A DNA stretch of 64,000 nucleotides from Methylocystis echinoides (GTDB taxonomy: Bacteria; Pseudomonadota; Alphaproteobacteria; Rhizobiales; Beijerinckiaceae): assembly GCF_040687965.1 (NCBI RefSeq), contig NZ_CP156085.1, positions 124,001 to 188,000 of the forward strand, given 5' to 3'. Below are positions 50,142-60,312 of this stretch, piece by piece; the stretch's first letter is position 1; every line of letters starts with the position of its first letter. The notes under the pieces were generated by a model. That model saw only the letters and a list, made by a program, of their open reading frames with translations, ran no database searches and was not told the DNA's origin. The translations under genes were made by a program, and so were the position numbers.

Positions 50142-52781
50142 ATGGCCGCAAGCCGGCTGGATCATGACGCCCTCCTCGCGTCGCTGCAAACCGCGCGAAG
50201 TGGATTGGATCGTGCCGAGGCGGAGACGCGGTTGACCTCGGCGGGGCCGAACCTCATAGCCCAGGAGGGGATCCCCAGTGTGTTCGAGGAGCTGTGGTCT
50301 CGCGCCAAAAGCCCCTTGAACGCTCTGCTCTTATCGCTTGCGGCGACGTCATATCTACTGGGCGACCTGCACTCGGCGGTTGTGATCACGATCATCGTCG
50401 CGCTCGCCATTGGGATGGCGTTCATCCAGGAGCATCGCTCCAACGAGGCGGCGGCCAAGCTTCGCCGCGCCGTCAAGACCATGGCGAGCGTGAAGCGTCG
50501 CGGCGCGGAAAAGGAAGAGGTCGGCCATCCCAACGGCTTCCAGGAAATACCTTTAGAAGACCTCGTCCCCGGCGACATTGTGCGACTCTCGGCGGGGGAC
50601 ATCATCCCAGCGGATCTGTGTCTCCTCGAGGCGAAGGACCTCTTCGTCGATCAGGCCGCATTGACCGGGGAAGCCATCCCCGTCGAAAAGTCCGCACAAG
50701 TCGACGCCGCGGCTGACCGGGACCTATTGAACATACCGAACATCTGCCTGATGGGCGGCAGCGTGGTGAGCGGATTCGCCACGGCCGTGGTCGTGGATAC
50801 GGGCGCAAAGACCTATTTCGGCCAGCTTGCCAGCCGCGTCGTCTCGAAACGGCAGTTGACGAGCTTTGAAAGAGGCGTCAATCGCTTCATCCGGCTCATG
50901 CTTTATTTCATGTTGGCGCTGGCGCCAGCTGTGTTCCTGATCAATGGATTGACAAAGGGCGACTGGGCTGAGGCTCTTCTCTTCGCGCTCGCGATCGCGG
51001 TCGGGCTGACCCCCGAACTCTTGCCGATGATCGTCACGGTCAATCTGGCTAAGGGCGCCGTCGCCATGGCGGAAAAACGCGTCATTGTGAAGCGTCTCAA
51101 CGCCATTCAGAATTTCGGGGCCATGGATGTTCTTTGCACGGACAAGACCGGGACGCTCACGCAAAACCGTGTTTCACTCAGCCTGTATCTGAACGTCGAG
51201 GGGAAGACTGACGAAAGGGTGCTTGAATACGCCTACCTCAACAGCCATTACCAATCCGGCTTGAAGAGCCTCCTCGACGTTGCGGTCTTGGAGCATGTAG
51301 AGCTGGGCAGAAATGTCCATTTGAGGCATGATTATCAGGTCGTAGACGAGATCCCCTTCGACTTCTCCCGGAAGCGCCTATCGGTTGTGCTGTCTCGTGG
51401 CGCCGGAGAGGGCAACGGAAACGGCGTCACCAGGTTCTTCAGGCTGGTCTGGGGCTTTCTTTCGTCGGGCGAAGGCGCGCATTTACTCGTCTGTAAGGGC
51501 GCCGTCGAAGAGACGCTTTCTTGCTGCGCTTTCTACGATCAAAACGGCAAGGCTATTAAATTCGGCCCCAAGCGCCGAAACGAAATTCTCGAACTAACGC
51601 GCGAACTCAACGAAGACGGGTTACGCGTCGTCGCTGTCGCATATAAGGAAGTTTCGTATCCGCCGAAAAATTACTCTGTCCCTGACGAGACCGACCTCAC
51701 TCTCCTCGGATTCATCGCGTTCCTCGATCCGGCAAAAGAAAGCACCGGCGCCGCTCTCTCCGCCCTGAAAGCGTCAGGGGTTCAGATCAAAATCCTCACG
51801 GGCGATAATGAGGTGGTCACCCGCAAGATTTGCCGCGACGTCGGGCTGGAAGCGGATCGTATCGCGCTCGGCTCAGAAATTGAAAAGCTATCAGACGACG
51901 AGCTGGCCGAACTCCTCGACGGCGTGACCATCTTCGCCAAACTATCTCCCGATCAAAAGGCGCGCATCGTCAGAGCGCTACACAGGAAGGGCCACGTCGT
52001 CGGCTTTCTTGGCGACGGGATCAACGACAGCCTGGCGCTCAAGGCCGCCGATGTCGGGATCTCCGTCGATACGGCGGTCGACATCGCGAAAGAATCCGCC
52101 GACATCATCTTGCTGGAAAAAAGCCTGCTCGTCCTCCAACAGGGCGTCATCGAGGGACGCAAGGTTTTCGGCAACATCGTCAAATACATCAAGATGGGCG
52201 CCAGCTCGAATTTTGGCAGCATGTTCAGCGTCCTGGGGGCGAGCCTGCTCGTGCCTTTCCTACCCATGTTGCCGATACAGGTCCTGACCAATAATCTGCT
52301 CTACGATTTCTCTCAAACTGCGATCCCAACGGACAATGTGGACCAGGAATACGTCGCGGCGCCCCGCAGATGGGAAATCGGCAACCTCTTCAAGTTCATG
52401 ATTTTCATCGGGCCAATCAGCTCGATCTTCGACTATTCGACCTTCTTCGTCATGCTTTATGTCTTCGACGCCTGGAGCAACGCCGCCTTGTTCCAGACAG
52501 GCTGGTTTGTCGAATCGCTCCTATCCCAGACCCTGATCATCCACATCATTCGCACCGCAAAGATCCCCTTTCTTGAAAGCCGCGCGAGCAACGCCCTTAT
52601 CGCAACCTCGCTGATCATCAGCGCAATTGGCGCCGCCCTGCCCTACACGCCGATTGGGGAAGCGTTGAAATTTACGGCGCTGCCGCCGCTCTACTGGCCC
52701 ATCCTTGCTGGCACGCTAGTGGTCTATGCGCTTTTAACGCAGGCGGTGAAGGTTTGGTTCGTTAAGCGCTGGGGTCTGTAG
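50142..52781 (+). CDS. mgtA: Mg2+-transporting P-type ATPase (MgtA/MgtB type)
   Basis: An 879-residue P3B-type ATPase importing Mg2+. Actuator motif DQAALTGEAIPVEKS, phosphorylation site LCTDKTGTLTQNR, KGAVEE in the nucleotide-binding domain, hinge GDGINDSLALKAADVGISVD, and C-terminal helices with NNLLYDFSQTAIPTDNVD, characteristic of MgtA. ATG 50142 was chosen because AGAGGAG precedes it. In-frame ATGs at 50034 and 49953 would add 36 or 63 residues with weak SDs. It is not obviously linked to neighbours. Confidence 0.92.
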   Translation: MAASRLDHDALLASLQTARSGLDRAEAETRLTSAGPNLIAQEGIPSVFEELWSRAKSPLNALLLSLAATSYLLGDLHSAVVITIIVALAIGMAFIQEHRSNEAAAKLRRAVKTMASVKRRGAEKEEVGHPNGFQEIPLEDLVPGDIVRLSAGDIIPADLCLLEAKDLFVDQAALTGEAIPVEKSAQVDAAADRDLLNIPNICLMGGSVVSGFATAVVVDTGAKTYFGQLASRVVSKRQLTSFERGVNRFIRLMLYFMLALAPAVFLINGLTKGDWAEALLFALAIAVGLTPELLPMIVTVNLAKGAVAMAEKRVIVKRLNAIQNFGAMDVLCTDKTGTLTQNRVSLSLYLNVEGKTDERVLEYAYLNSHYQSGLKSLLDVAVLEHVELGRNVHLRHDYQVVDEIPFDFSRKRLSVVLSRGAGEGNGNGVTRFFRLVWGFLSSGEGAHLLVCKGAVEETLSCCAFYDQNGKAIKFGPKRRNEILELTRELNEDGLRVVAVAYKEVSYPPKNYSVPDETDLTLLGFIAFLDPAKESTGAALSALKASGVQIKILTGDNEVVTRKICRDVGLEADRIALGSEIEKLSDDELAELLDGVTIFAKLSPDQKARIVRALHRKGHVVGFLGDGINDSLALKAADVGISVDTAVDIAKESADIILLEKSLLVLQQGVIEGRKVFGNIVKYIKMGASSNFGSMFSVLGASLLVPFLPMLPIQVLTNNLLYDFSQTAIPTDNVDQEYVAAPRRWEIGNLFKFMIFIGPISSIFDYSTFFVMLYVFDAWSNAALFQTGWFVESLLSQTLIIHIIRTAKIPFLESRASNALIATSLIISAIGAALPYTPIGEALKFTALPPLYWPILAGTLVVYALLTQAVKVWFVKRWGL

Positions 52782-52917
52782 CGGGCGAAGCGGCGCTCCC
52801 CCTTGTCAGTTTTTGACATCTGACCCGTCATGTGGGCGGTTGCATGAGCGTTCCCCCGGAAGCGCTTCCTCAGGCACACAAAACATCCTGTGGCGGCCGC
52901 CCTAATAGTCGGCACCC

Positions 52918-54186
52918 CTAGGCGAATGGCGATTTAAACGTCGAGCAAGCCCCTAGTTCAGCCTCGATCTCGAGCAGACGATTATATTTCGCGATGCGCT
53001 CGCTCCGACAGGCCGATCCCGTCTTGATCTGTCCGCCCCCCATGGCGACGGCGAAGTCTGCGATAAAGGCGTCTTCTGTCTCGCCGGAGCGGTGAGAAAT
53101 GACGTAGCCCCAGCCGGCTTCACGACACAGCGCGATGGCTTCAACGGTCTCGGTAACGGTGCCGATCTGATTCAACTTGATCAGCACCGCATTGGCGGCA
53201 TGTTCCGCTATCCCGCGCGCGATGAAGGCGGGGTTGGTGACAAAAATGTCGTCGCCAACGATCTGGATCCGGTTCCCTTGGGAAGCTGTCTGCCGGCCGA
53301 ACCCCGCCCAATCATTTTCATCGAGGCCGTCTTCGATTGAAACAATCGGATAGCTAGTGATCCAGCTCTCATAGAGCGCGATCATCTCGCCCGTGTCTTT
53401 CCGCCCCTGTCCTGATTTCGACAGGTCGTAGGCGCTCCCGTCCCAAAATGAACTCGCAGCAGGATCCAGCGCGATCGCGATGTCTTTGCCGGGCTCGTAG
53501 CCGGCGGCGCGAATGGCGTCGACTATCACCTCGCATGCCTGCTCGTTGCTTTCGAGATCTGGCGCGAACCCGCCTTCATCACCCACCGATGTCGAATAGC
53601 CTTTCGCGTTCAGGATCCGCGCAAGCGCGTGGAATGTCTCGGTTCCGAATCGAAGCGCTTCCGAGAAACTCTGCGCCCCTATCGGCAGGACCATGAATTC
53701 CTGGAAGTCCACCGAGTTCTGAGCGTGCTTGCCGCCATTGATGATATTCATCATGGGGACCGGAAGACGTCTGGCGCCGGCCCCGCCGAGGTAGGCATAT
53801 AGCGGCAAGGCCGACGTTTGGGCGGCGGCGCGGGCGACAGCCATCGAAACGCCGAGGATCGCATTCGCGCCTAGCTTTGCTTTGTTTGGCGTCCCGTCGA
53901 GCTGCAGCATCCGCGAGTCGATTTCGGCCTGGTGTGTCGGATCCAGCCCTTTGATCTCAGGCGCGATCTGCTCATTGACGTTTTTAACCGCTTTCAGCAC
54001 CCCTTTGCCGCCATAGCGCGCTTCGCCGTCCCGGAGTTCAACCGCTTCGTGTTCGCCTGTCGAGGCGCCCGATGGCACCGAAGCTGTCGCAACGACGCCG
54101 TTGTCAAGCGTCACGTTGACCCGCACCGTGGGATTGCCCCGTGAGTCCAGGATCTCTAGCGCACGCACCGCTTCAATTTTTGCCAT
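52918..54186 (-). CDS. eno: enolase
   Basis: A 422-residue phosphopyruvate hydratase (2-phosphoglycerate to phosphoenolpyruvate). Features: [30 protein letters not shown], the acid [11 protein letters not shown], metal ligands in [13 protein letters not shown] and VGDDIFVTN, the catalytic Lys in [11 protein letters not shown], and [11 protein letters not shown]. Full length and intact, with AAAAGGAG upstream. It follows the CPA2 antiporter by 18 bases in an unusual pairing, so it may be an accessory paralogue of a housekeeping enolase elsewhere (inference). Confidence 0.97.
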   Translation of the reverse strand: MAKIEAVRALEILDSRGNPTVRVNVTLDNGVVATASVPSGASTGEHEAVELRDGEARYGGKGVLKAVKNVNEQIAPEIKGLDPTHQAEIDSRMLQLDGTPNKAKLGANAILGVSMAVARAAAQTSALPLYAYLGGAGARRLPVPMMNIINGGKHAQNSVDFQEFMVLPIGAQSFSEALRFGTETFHALARILNAKGYSTSVGDEGGFAPDLESNEQACEVIVDAIRAAGYEPGKDIAIALDPAASSFWDGSAYDLSKSGQGRKDTGEMIALYESWITSYPIVSIEDGLDENDWAGFGRQTASQGNRIQIVGDDIFVTNPAFIARGIAEHAANAVLIKLNQIGTVTETVEAIALCREAGWGYVISHRSGETEDAFIADFAVAMGGGQIKTGSACRSERIAKYNRLLEIEAELGACSTFKSPFA

Positions 54187-54204
54187 CGGATGGCTCCTTT
54201 TCGA

Positions 54205-55431
54205 TTAGGACCGCACTTCGGAATCTTCCAACGCCTTTTCGACCTCCGCCTCGTGAGCAGGCGTGTGCAAGGTCATTTCGTCCTTGGGCAGAAGATGGCG
54301 CGGCAGGTAGAACTTATTGGCGATGAGCGTTGGAAGCACCGCCGTGCCGATGATCGCGGCGACCAGGGTCGAATATTGCGCGTCATCGATGATCTTGTTG
54401 GAAAGACCAAAAAGCGCCGATATTGTTCCGAAGGTGAGCCCCGACGCCATGAGCAGGGTCGTGTACATGGCGTCCTTGTGCGGCGCGTTAAACACCCTCG
54501 CCACGGGGTAGACGCTCACGATCTTCGTGACCATCTCGACGAGAATAAGTGCGGCTACGCCAAAAGGCGCCAGGAGCACCGTCGGGATGGACACAAAATA
54601 CCCAGCGCGGATGAAATAAAACGGCGTCAGCAATCCGATTGTTATCGCACGGAGGCGCTTGACCAGAGCCGCATCGCGGCCCACGCTCCCGGCAAGCGCC
54701 ATTCCGATCAGATAGGCTGGAAGCACGGCCTCGCTGCCGGCCCACACTGCGAGCGCCCCGAGTCCCATGAGACAGAACAGCAGGAATTTGGACTCGAATT
54801 CAGAGGGCCTGCCGCCGAAAATCGCGTAAGCGCGCGGCGTGATCTTTGGCAGACCGACAAAGGCGCCGCCAAGGGCAACCGCGAAGAGCAAGGTCTTCCA
54901 GGTAAAGGGCGCGAAGACGAGGCCCAGCGTTATCACGGTTCCAAGATCGGTGATGAAACAGGCGGCCAGGATTGTCTTGCCGAATTCCACCCGGTTGAAG
55001 CCATATTCCATCATCACCGTATAAACGACGGCGACGGAAGTCGCCGCCAAGGCAATGCCCGCCAGAAGCGCGGCCGAGCTATCCCAACCAAGGAGATAGT
55101 GGGCGGCGGCCCAACACCCAATCGCGGGCAGCAGAAAGCTCGCGACACCGATGGCCGCCGCCTCCCGCCACTTCATCGTGAAGACATCCGGGTCCAGTTC
55201 CGCCCCGGCGAGGAACGTCAGGAATATCGCCCCGATCCCAGCGAAAGCCTTCACCCAGGGCTCTTGCACGCCGAAGACCGAATATTCGCCGAATGTCGCC
55301 AGCAATGAGCCGGCGATCATTCCGACGATGATCTCCACCAACGCGGTTGAGAGCCGGTATCTATGCGCGATCACGCTGGCGATAAGCGCCAGCGCGAATA
55401 CAAATGCGACTTGTCCCCAAATTCCCGCCAT
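54205..55431 (-). CDS. CPA2-family cation:proton antiporter
   Basis: A 408-residue KefB/NhaS3-type antiporter with 11-12 hydrophobic segments (LVEIIVGMIAGSLLATFGEY, GAIFLTFLAGAELDPDVFTM, AACFITDLGTVITLGLVFAP). It lacks the TrkA-N domain of Kef channels. It exchanges Na+ or K+ for protons. First gene of a two-gene unit with enolase. Confidence 0.88.
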   Translation of the reverse strand: MAGIWGQVAFVFALALIASVIAHRYRLSTALVEIIVGMIAGSLLATFGEYSVFGVQEPWVKAFAGIGAIFLTFLAGAELDPDVFTMKWREAAAIGVASFLLPAIGCWAAAHYLLGWDSSAALLAGIALAATSVAVVYTVMMEYGFNRVEFGKTILAACFITDLGTVITLGLVFAPFTWKTLLFAVALGGAFVGLPKITPRAYAIFGGRPSEFESKFLLFCLMGLGALAVWAGSEAVLPAYLIGMALAGSVGRDAALVKRLRAITIGLLTPFYFIRAGYFVSIPTVLLAPFGVAALILVEMVTKIVSVYPVARVFNAPHKDAMYTTLLMASGLTFGTISALFGLSNKIIDDAQYSTLVAAIIGTAVLPTLIANKFYLPRHLLPKDEMTLHTPAHEAEVEKALEDSEVRS

Positions 55432-55446
55432 ATCCCTTCCTCCCTA

Positions 55447-55735
55447 GGTTATCCTTCGCGACGCCGCAGTTATTCGCCGAGCAACATTCCCGGCAATGAC
55501 AAGCAGAAATTCGATGAGAGTGCGAAACGCTTTCGCGTCGATACGATTGACGATCTTCTTGCCGAGATACGACCCGCAGAGGAGCCCCATCGCAGAATTA
55601 GAGAAGACGATGATCCAAGAAAATGGTTATGCAGGAAGTGCACCGCCGCTTTTGCCCAATTTCTGGTCGCTACTGTCATTTCGGAACCCTTCCAGTAACT
55701 CTCACAAAGTTTGCCGCGGCCATGGCGGTCAGCCT
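55447..55735 (-). pseudogene. TSUP permease C-terminal remnant
   Basis: Reverse-strand reading in one frame gives FSWIIVFSNSAMGLLCGSYL, GKKIVNRIDAKAFRTLIEFL and LVIAGN before a stop, the last two helices of a TauE/SafE permease. Further upstream the frame is broken. It fills the gap between emrA and the antiporter. Confidence 0.5.
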
Positions 55736-56965
55736 TCAACGAACGCTCATTTCACGCCCTGCCGCACAGCTTTGATCCGTGTCCCCAGGGGCCCGGACGA
55801 GGTTTTTCTTGATGATATCATCGGCGCGAGTCTTTGCGTCCGCGAGGTCCTTGTCAAAAACGGTGGTCGAATATTCGCCGGTCGATGTTTTCACCACAGA
55901 TCCGTTCATCGGCTTCGCTTCGGCGCTCACATTAATGGATGTAACCGTCGAGAGACCCGGTCGTAGCGGTGTTTTCTTAAGTTCCTCCGGGTCAATGGCG
56001 ATACGCACCGGCACGCGCTGTACGATGCGGATGAAATTGCCGGTGGCGTTATCGGGCGGCAGTGTGGCGAAGACGCTGCCAGAGCCTGGCACGAGACCTT
56101 CGACGGCTCCGTGGAAGGTCGCGCTTGATCCATAGAGATCGACTTTGATGATCGCGGGCTGGCCGGGGCGAACCCGCTCCATGCGGTTTTCCCAGAGATT
56201 GGCCTCAACCCAGAGGTGGTCGAGGGGCACAATATTCATGATCTGGTCACCAGGCCGCACCCGCTGTCCGACCTGCACGCGCCGCTTGGCGACATAACCC
56301 GTGGCTGGCGCGCGAATGCTCTGGCGCAGGAACTCGATATAGGCGTCGTTGAAGCGCGCCTTGGCGAATTCAATATCCGGGTGTGTTGTTGGCGTCACGC
56401 CGCCGAGCCGCGACTCCATCGCTTGATATTCTGCGCGAGCTTCGCGTAGATCGGCTTCCTGCGCGGCGAGAGTATCCTGGGTATTCTGTAAGACCTGGCC
56501 GGAGGCTGCGCCGCTCGTCGCCGCCTGCTTGTAGCGTGCAAGATCATGGACCGTTCGTTCGCGAACCGCGGCGCGGGCCGTTATCTTCTGGCAGATCTGC
56601 CGGCGGTTAGCGAACAACGCTCCAACGTTACGCACCGCGCGCGCAAGTTCGGCTTCAGCCTGGCCGAGCGCGGCGCGAGCGCGTTGTTCGTCGAGCTGGA
56701 TCAGTACGTCGCCATTCTTCACGAGCTGCGTTTCTTCGGCCAGGACCTTGGCGACGACGCCGGTCGCATCGGCCTGCACCGGAATGATATTGCCGCTCAC
56801 AAACGCATTGTCGGTCGTCACCCAGTCGCGATCATAGGTCAGATAGCGGAAGGCGGCCGCCAACACGCCAACGACCACGCCAACCGCCAAAGCCTTGAGC
56901 AGGAAATTGCGGCGCGCGCGTATGCTTTTGCGGGAGCGCGGGGCACCCGTCTGTTCCACGGTCAA
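55736..56965 (-). CDS. emrA: HlyD/EmrA-type membrane fusion protein
   Basis: A 409-residue periplasmic adaptor. TM at about 24-44 (LLKALAVGVVVGVLAAAF), then YLTYDRDWVTTDNAFVSGNI, the biotinyl-lipoyl halves (VQADATGVVAKVLAEETQLV and SIRAPATGYVAKRRVQVGQR) around a long coiled hairpin, then a beta-barrel. TTG 56965 was chosen: GGGAGGAGG precedes it and it starts 2 bases before the outer-membrane gene stop; GTG 56959 is the alternative. Links EmrB to the outer-membrane channel. Confidence 0.9.
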   Translation of the reverse strand: MTVEQTGAPRSRKSIRARRNFLLKALAVGVVVGVLAAAFRYLTYDRDWVTTDNAFVSGNIIPVQADATGVVAKVLAEETQLVKNGDVLIQLDEQRARAALGQAEAELARAVRNVGALFANRRQICQKITARAAVRERTVHDLARYKQAATSGAASGQVLQNTQDTLAAQEADLREARAEYQAMESRLGGVTPTTHPDIEFAKARFNDAYIEFLRQSIRAPATGYVAKRRVQVGQRVRPGDQIMNIVPLDHLWVEANLWENRMERVRPGQPAIIKVDLYGSSATFHGAVEGLVPGSGSVFATLPPDNATGNFIRIVQRVPVRIAIDPEELKKTPLRPGLSTVTSINVSAEAKPMNGSVVKTSTGEYSTTVFDKDLADAKTRADDIIKKNLVRAPGDTDQSCAAGREMSVR

Positions 56966-56966
56966 G

Positions 56967-58547
56967 TCAGCCTCCTCCCAGCGATTGCACGACGTCGACC
57001 ACCGGCGTGATCGGATCGGTCTCTGGCGCCGGCCTCGGCTCATAGGCTTGCGGGCCGGCGTCATAGCCGCCACCGAGAGCCTGCATGAGATCCACCGTCG
57101 CGATGAGTCGGTCGCCTTCCATGCCGCGCTGGATAAAGACAGCGTCAAGCGTGTCGGCGTATAGCTGCACAAATTCCCGCCGGTCCTGCAGGCCGCCCTG
57201 GAGTCGGATGCGGGCAAGCTGGACCGCGGCGCGGCGCGCCTTGATGAAGCGTCCTTGCGACTCGTACTCGGCCTTGGCCCTCTTCAGGGTGGCGAGCGCA
57301 TCTGCGACCTGCTGCGCGGCGGTGAGCAGCGTCTCATTGTAGGTATCGACCGCCTGGTCGTAATCGGCGCGCTGGGTTTCGAGATTGCCGGTGAGCTTGC
57401 CACCCTGAAAGATCGGCAGATGCAACCCCGGCGTGACGCTGTAGACCATGGCGCCGGGGTTGAAGAGGTAGCCGCCGAGCTTGGCGAATTGGGTGGAGGT
57501 GACGGAAGCTTCGAGCCCCGCCGAGACCGAGAGGTCAATCGAGGGTAGAAACAAGGCCTTTGCGGCATGAATGCGGTCCGCCCAGGCCTCGGCACGACGG
57601 AGCGCCGCCATAAGGTCCGGGCGGTGAGCGAGCAATTCGATTGGGAGTTCCCTCGGCAGAGCGGGCTGTGCGGGCGAGACGGTCTGCCGGCGGACGAAGA
57701 GACCGCGCGCCACGTCGGGCCCCTCCCCCATGAGGCGCGCCAGCGCGTTTTCCTGTATCTCGATCGCCGCCGTCAGCGAGGCCTCGCGGCGAACGGCCGA
57801 CTCTTCATTGCTCCGGGCAATCTGGACAACGTCGAGGATTTCGATGCCCGTTTGGTAGCGCGTTTCAGCGAGCTGGCGGAGTTCACGGCGCATGCCGGTC
57901 AGCTCTTTGGCAAGTTTGAGCTGTTCGCCCAGAATATAGCCGCGAAGATAGGCGCGCGCGACGCTCGTTGTCAGCAGTAAGCGAGTTTGTTCAAGCTCTC
58001 CCGCCTGCGCCAGCGCGTCGCCGATGGCGGCGTCGAGCAAGGCGCGGTTCTTGCCCCAAAAGTCCAGTTCCCATTTGGCGGAAATCGGGTTGAGGAAGGC
58101 GGCAGATTTATGTTTTCCTCCCTGCAGCGGATTGAGCCCGGCGGCGACGCCGCGCTCGGCGTAACGATACTGTTTGTAGGAGAGATCGGCCTCGACATAG
58201 GGCGTCAGGCGCGAGCCTGCGATGTCGACGGCCGCCTCGGCGTCTTTCAGGGTGTCGGCGGCCTTCCTCAAGCCCTGATTGTCCAGCAGCGCCTTTTCCA
58301 TGACGCCGTCGAGGTCGGCGCAGCGGAAGGATTTCCACCATTGTTGACTTGGCCAACCGTTTTCCGCGCTGACGCTCTTCACACCGGAAGCCGCGATTGT
58401 TCGCCTCATTGGCGGCGGCTCCATGAATTCCGCGCGTTGCTCCTGCGCTGTGGGCATGCAGCCCCCCAACGACGCGACCGCCGCTGCGACAGGGATGGAT
58501 CTCTGCAAGCGGCGGATCACGCGTGGAGTTCCGTTGAATTCAGCCAA
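56967..58547 (-). CDS. NodT-type outer membrane efflux lipoprotein
   Basis: A 526-residue RND/EmrAB-type outer-membrane factor. Lipobox VASLGGC puts the lipidated Cys at residue 30. Two OEP repeats follow (QQWWKSFRCADLDGVMEKAL, ELEQTRLLLTTSVARAYLRG, LPIELLAHRPDLMAALRRAE, TPGLHLPIFQGGKLTGNLET). TTG start at 58547 is 4 bases after the emrB stop; GTG 58520 is possible. The C-terminal tail of about 30 residues is Pro-rich. Confidence 0.92.
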   Translation of the reverse strand: MAEFNGTPRVIRRLQRSIPVAAAVASLGGCMPTAQEQRAEFMEPPPMRRTIAASGVKSVSAENGWPSQQWWKSFRCADLDGVMEKALLDNQGLRKAADTLKDAEAAVDIAGSRLTPYVEADLSYKQYRYAERGVAAGLNPLQGGKHKSAAFLNPISAKWELDFWGKNRALLDAAIGDALAQAGELEQTRLLLTTSVARAYLRGYILGEQLKLAKELTGMRRELRQLAETRYQTGIEILDVVQIARSNEESAVRREASLTAAIEIQENALARLMGEGPDVARGLFVRRQTVSPAQPALPRELPIELLAHRPDLMAALRRAEAWADRIHAAKALFLPSIDLSVSAGLEASVTSTQFAKLGGYLFNPGAMVYSVTPGLHLPIFQGGKLTGNLETQRADYDQAVDTYNETLLTAAQQVADALATLKRAKAEYESQGRFIKARRAAVQLARIRLQGGLQDRREFVQLYADTLDAVFIQRGMEGDRLIATVDLMQALGGGYDAGPQAYEPRPAPETDPITPVVDVVQSLGGG

Positions 58548-58551
58548 AGCA

Positions 58552-60135
58552 TCAGGGCTCTTCCATGAGTTCTTCAGCGCGGAGGAGCTTCAAGCTTGGC
58601 TTCGGCGCGGGCTTCTTGGGCTTTGCCAACCAAACAAAAATCGCAAGGCCAAAGAAGGCGAGCGCCCCTGTGAGGAAAGCGTCGTTGAGTCCCATCAGCA
58701 GCGCTTGCTGGCGAATGAGGCGAGAAACCTGCGCCCGCGCGACGGATTCGCTCATGCCCAGCCCTTGCAGCTTGTCCAAAAGCTGCGGGAGAAGGTCGAG
58801 CGAGGGGAAACGCCGACCGCCAAGTTGGTCGGCGAGGTCCAGTTGGTGGAAGGGCGTTCGGCGGAACTGCATGACCCCTTGCAGAGTGATGCCATAGGCG
58901 CCGGCGGCTGTGCGCAACATCGCAAGCTCCTCTGCGGCGCGGATCAGCTGCGAGCCCGCAAGACCTTGGACGGCGATGGCGGCGGGAGGCGCGAAAAACG
59001 TCGCCAGGAAGAAGCCGAAGAAAGTCATCGGCACAGTGATCTGGTCGAACGACGCGGGCTTATCGAACAGGCCCAGCCAGGTCATGGTCACCGAGAAGCC
59101 GAGAAAATTCAGGCTGGCGAAAAGGCGCAAATCAATGTGCCGGACGAGCAGGTGCACGACCGCGACGAGAGGCACAGCGAGCAGGGCCATGGTAAGATAG
59201 ACAACACCTGCGCCTGACGAGGTGTAGCCCAGCAGTAACTGAAGCTGTCCGACAAAGACCGACAGCATGCCCTGAATGAAGAGGAAGCCGACGACGGAGC
59301 AAAAAGTCGCGACGGCGTAGTTGCGATGAGCGAAGAGGCGAATGTCCAGAACCGGGCGCCGCTCACCCAGCTCCCAGATGATGAATGTCGGGAGAGCGAT
59401 GACGACGGCGATCAGGACGATTGTCAGAAAAGTTGACCCGAGCCAGTCGAAGTCATTGCCCTGATTGAATATTGTCTGAATCCCGACCAGGGTGAAGGCG
59501 ATCAACAACACGCCGACGGTGTCGAAACGCGTGATGCGCCGGCTGTAAGGGCGGCCATAAAGCAGAGCGCCAATAACTCCGGCAATGAGCAAGCCAAAGA
59601 CCACATTTGAATAAAAAAGCATCCGCCAGTTGAAATACTCCGCCCAGAAGCCGCCCATGAAGACGCCAAGGGTAAAAGGCGCCATGCTGAGCACGCCCCA
59701 CCAGGCGACCCCGTAGGTGCGGAATTTCTCGGGGAGTTCATTTAGGACGAGGCCCTGGCCGATGGGGAGAAGCACCCCGCCTGCAAGCCCCAACAGGAAG
59801 CGCGCCGGCACGAAGAACCAAATGGTTTCGCTCCAGGCGCAAGCGAGGGAAAAAACCGCATAGGCGATAAATGCAGCGACATAAACCCGGTAGTCTCCGT
59901 ACCGTGCCGACAGCCAGCGGGCGAAGGGCAGGCCGAGCACGATCCCCATCATGTGGTCGGTCGTCGCCCACGTGCCAAAACTGGGCGTGACGCCCTGGAG
60001 GCTGCCGGCCGCGTAGGGGGCGAGCACCGTGTAGCCGGGGACATTTGAGAGGGCGATGATGTTGCCGCCAGCGATCGCCACATTGAAAAGGACAAACCGC
60101 CAACCGGTTAGCCGGTCTTCCTCAACGGCTGTCAT
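58552..60135 (-). CDS. emrB: EmrB-type MFS drug exporter (DHA2)
   Basis: A 527-residue 14-helix DHA2 transporter. RFLLGLAGGVLLPIGQGLVL is a TM5-like motif C, and long hydrophobic segments continue to the C-terminus. The C-terminal 40 residues are Lys/Pro/Glu-rich. ATG 60135 gives the usual length; the frame is open to 60252. It heads the operon emrB-OMF-emrA, exporting hydrophobic toxins across both membranes. A truncated AraC gene lies divergently upstream. Confidence 0.9.
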   Translation of the reverse strand: MTAVEEDRLTGWRFVLFNVAIAGGNIIALSNVPGYTVLAPYAAGSLQGVTPSFGTWATTDHMMGIVLGLPFARWLSARYGDYRVYVAAFIAYAVFSLACAWSETIWFFVPARFLLGLAGGVLLPIGQGLVLNELPEKFRTYGVAWWGVLSMAPFTLGVFMGGFWAEYFNWRMLFYSNVVFGLLIAGVIGALLYGRPYSRRITRFDTVGVLLIAFTLVGIQTIFNQGNDFDWLGSTFLTIVLIAVVIALPTFIIWELGERRPVLDIRLFAHRNYAVATFCSVVGFLFIQGMLSVFVGQLQLLLGYTSSGAGVVYLTMALLAVPLVAVVHLLVRHIDLRLFASLNFLGFSVTMTWLGLFDKPASFDQITVPMTFFGFFLATFFAPPAAIAVQGLAGSQLIRAAEELAMLRTAAGAYGITLQGVMQFRRTPFHQLDLADQLGGRRFPSLDLLPQLLDKLQGLGMSESVARAQVSRLIRQQALLMGLNDAFLTGALAFFGLAIFVWLAKPKKPAPKPSLKLLRAEELMEEP

Positions 60136-60312
60136 GTTCCCGCCCAATCCGAGCGAGAGCAGTGCCATTTCAGGCGTAATCGGAGGGGAAACAGGGGCTT
60201 GTTCAAAGCGGACTCCTAGCGTGCATGCGCAAGCAGGAGTCATCAGCCCCAAGGGCGGTTACAAGGCGAACTCCATCGCCTTCACCGATTTATAAGCCGC
60301 AGGGAAGTATTC

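Noticed and set aside
54190-55308. 372-codon plus-strand frame opposite the CPA2 antiporter
   Set aside because: Antisense shadow, strongly biased to Arg/Gly/His/Glu.
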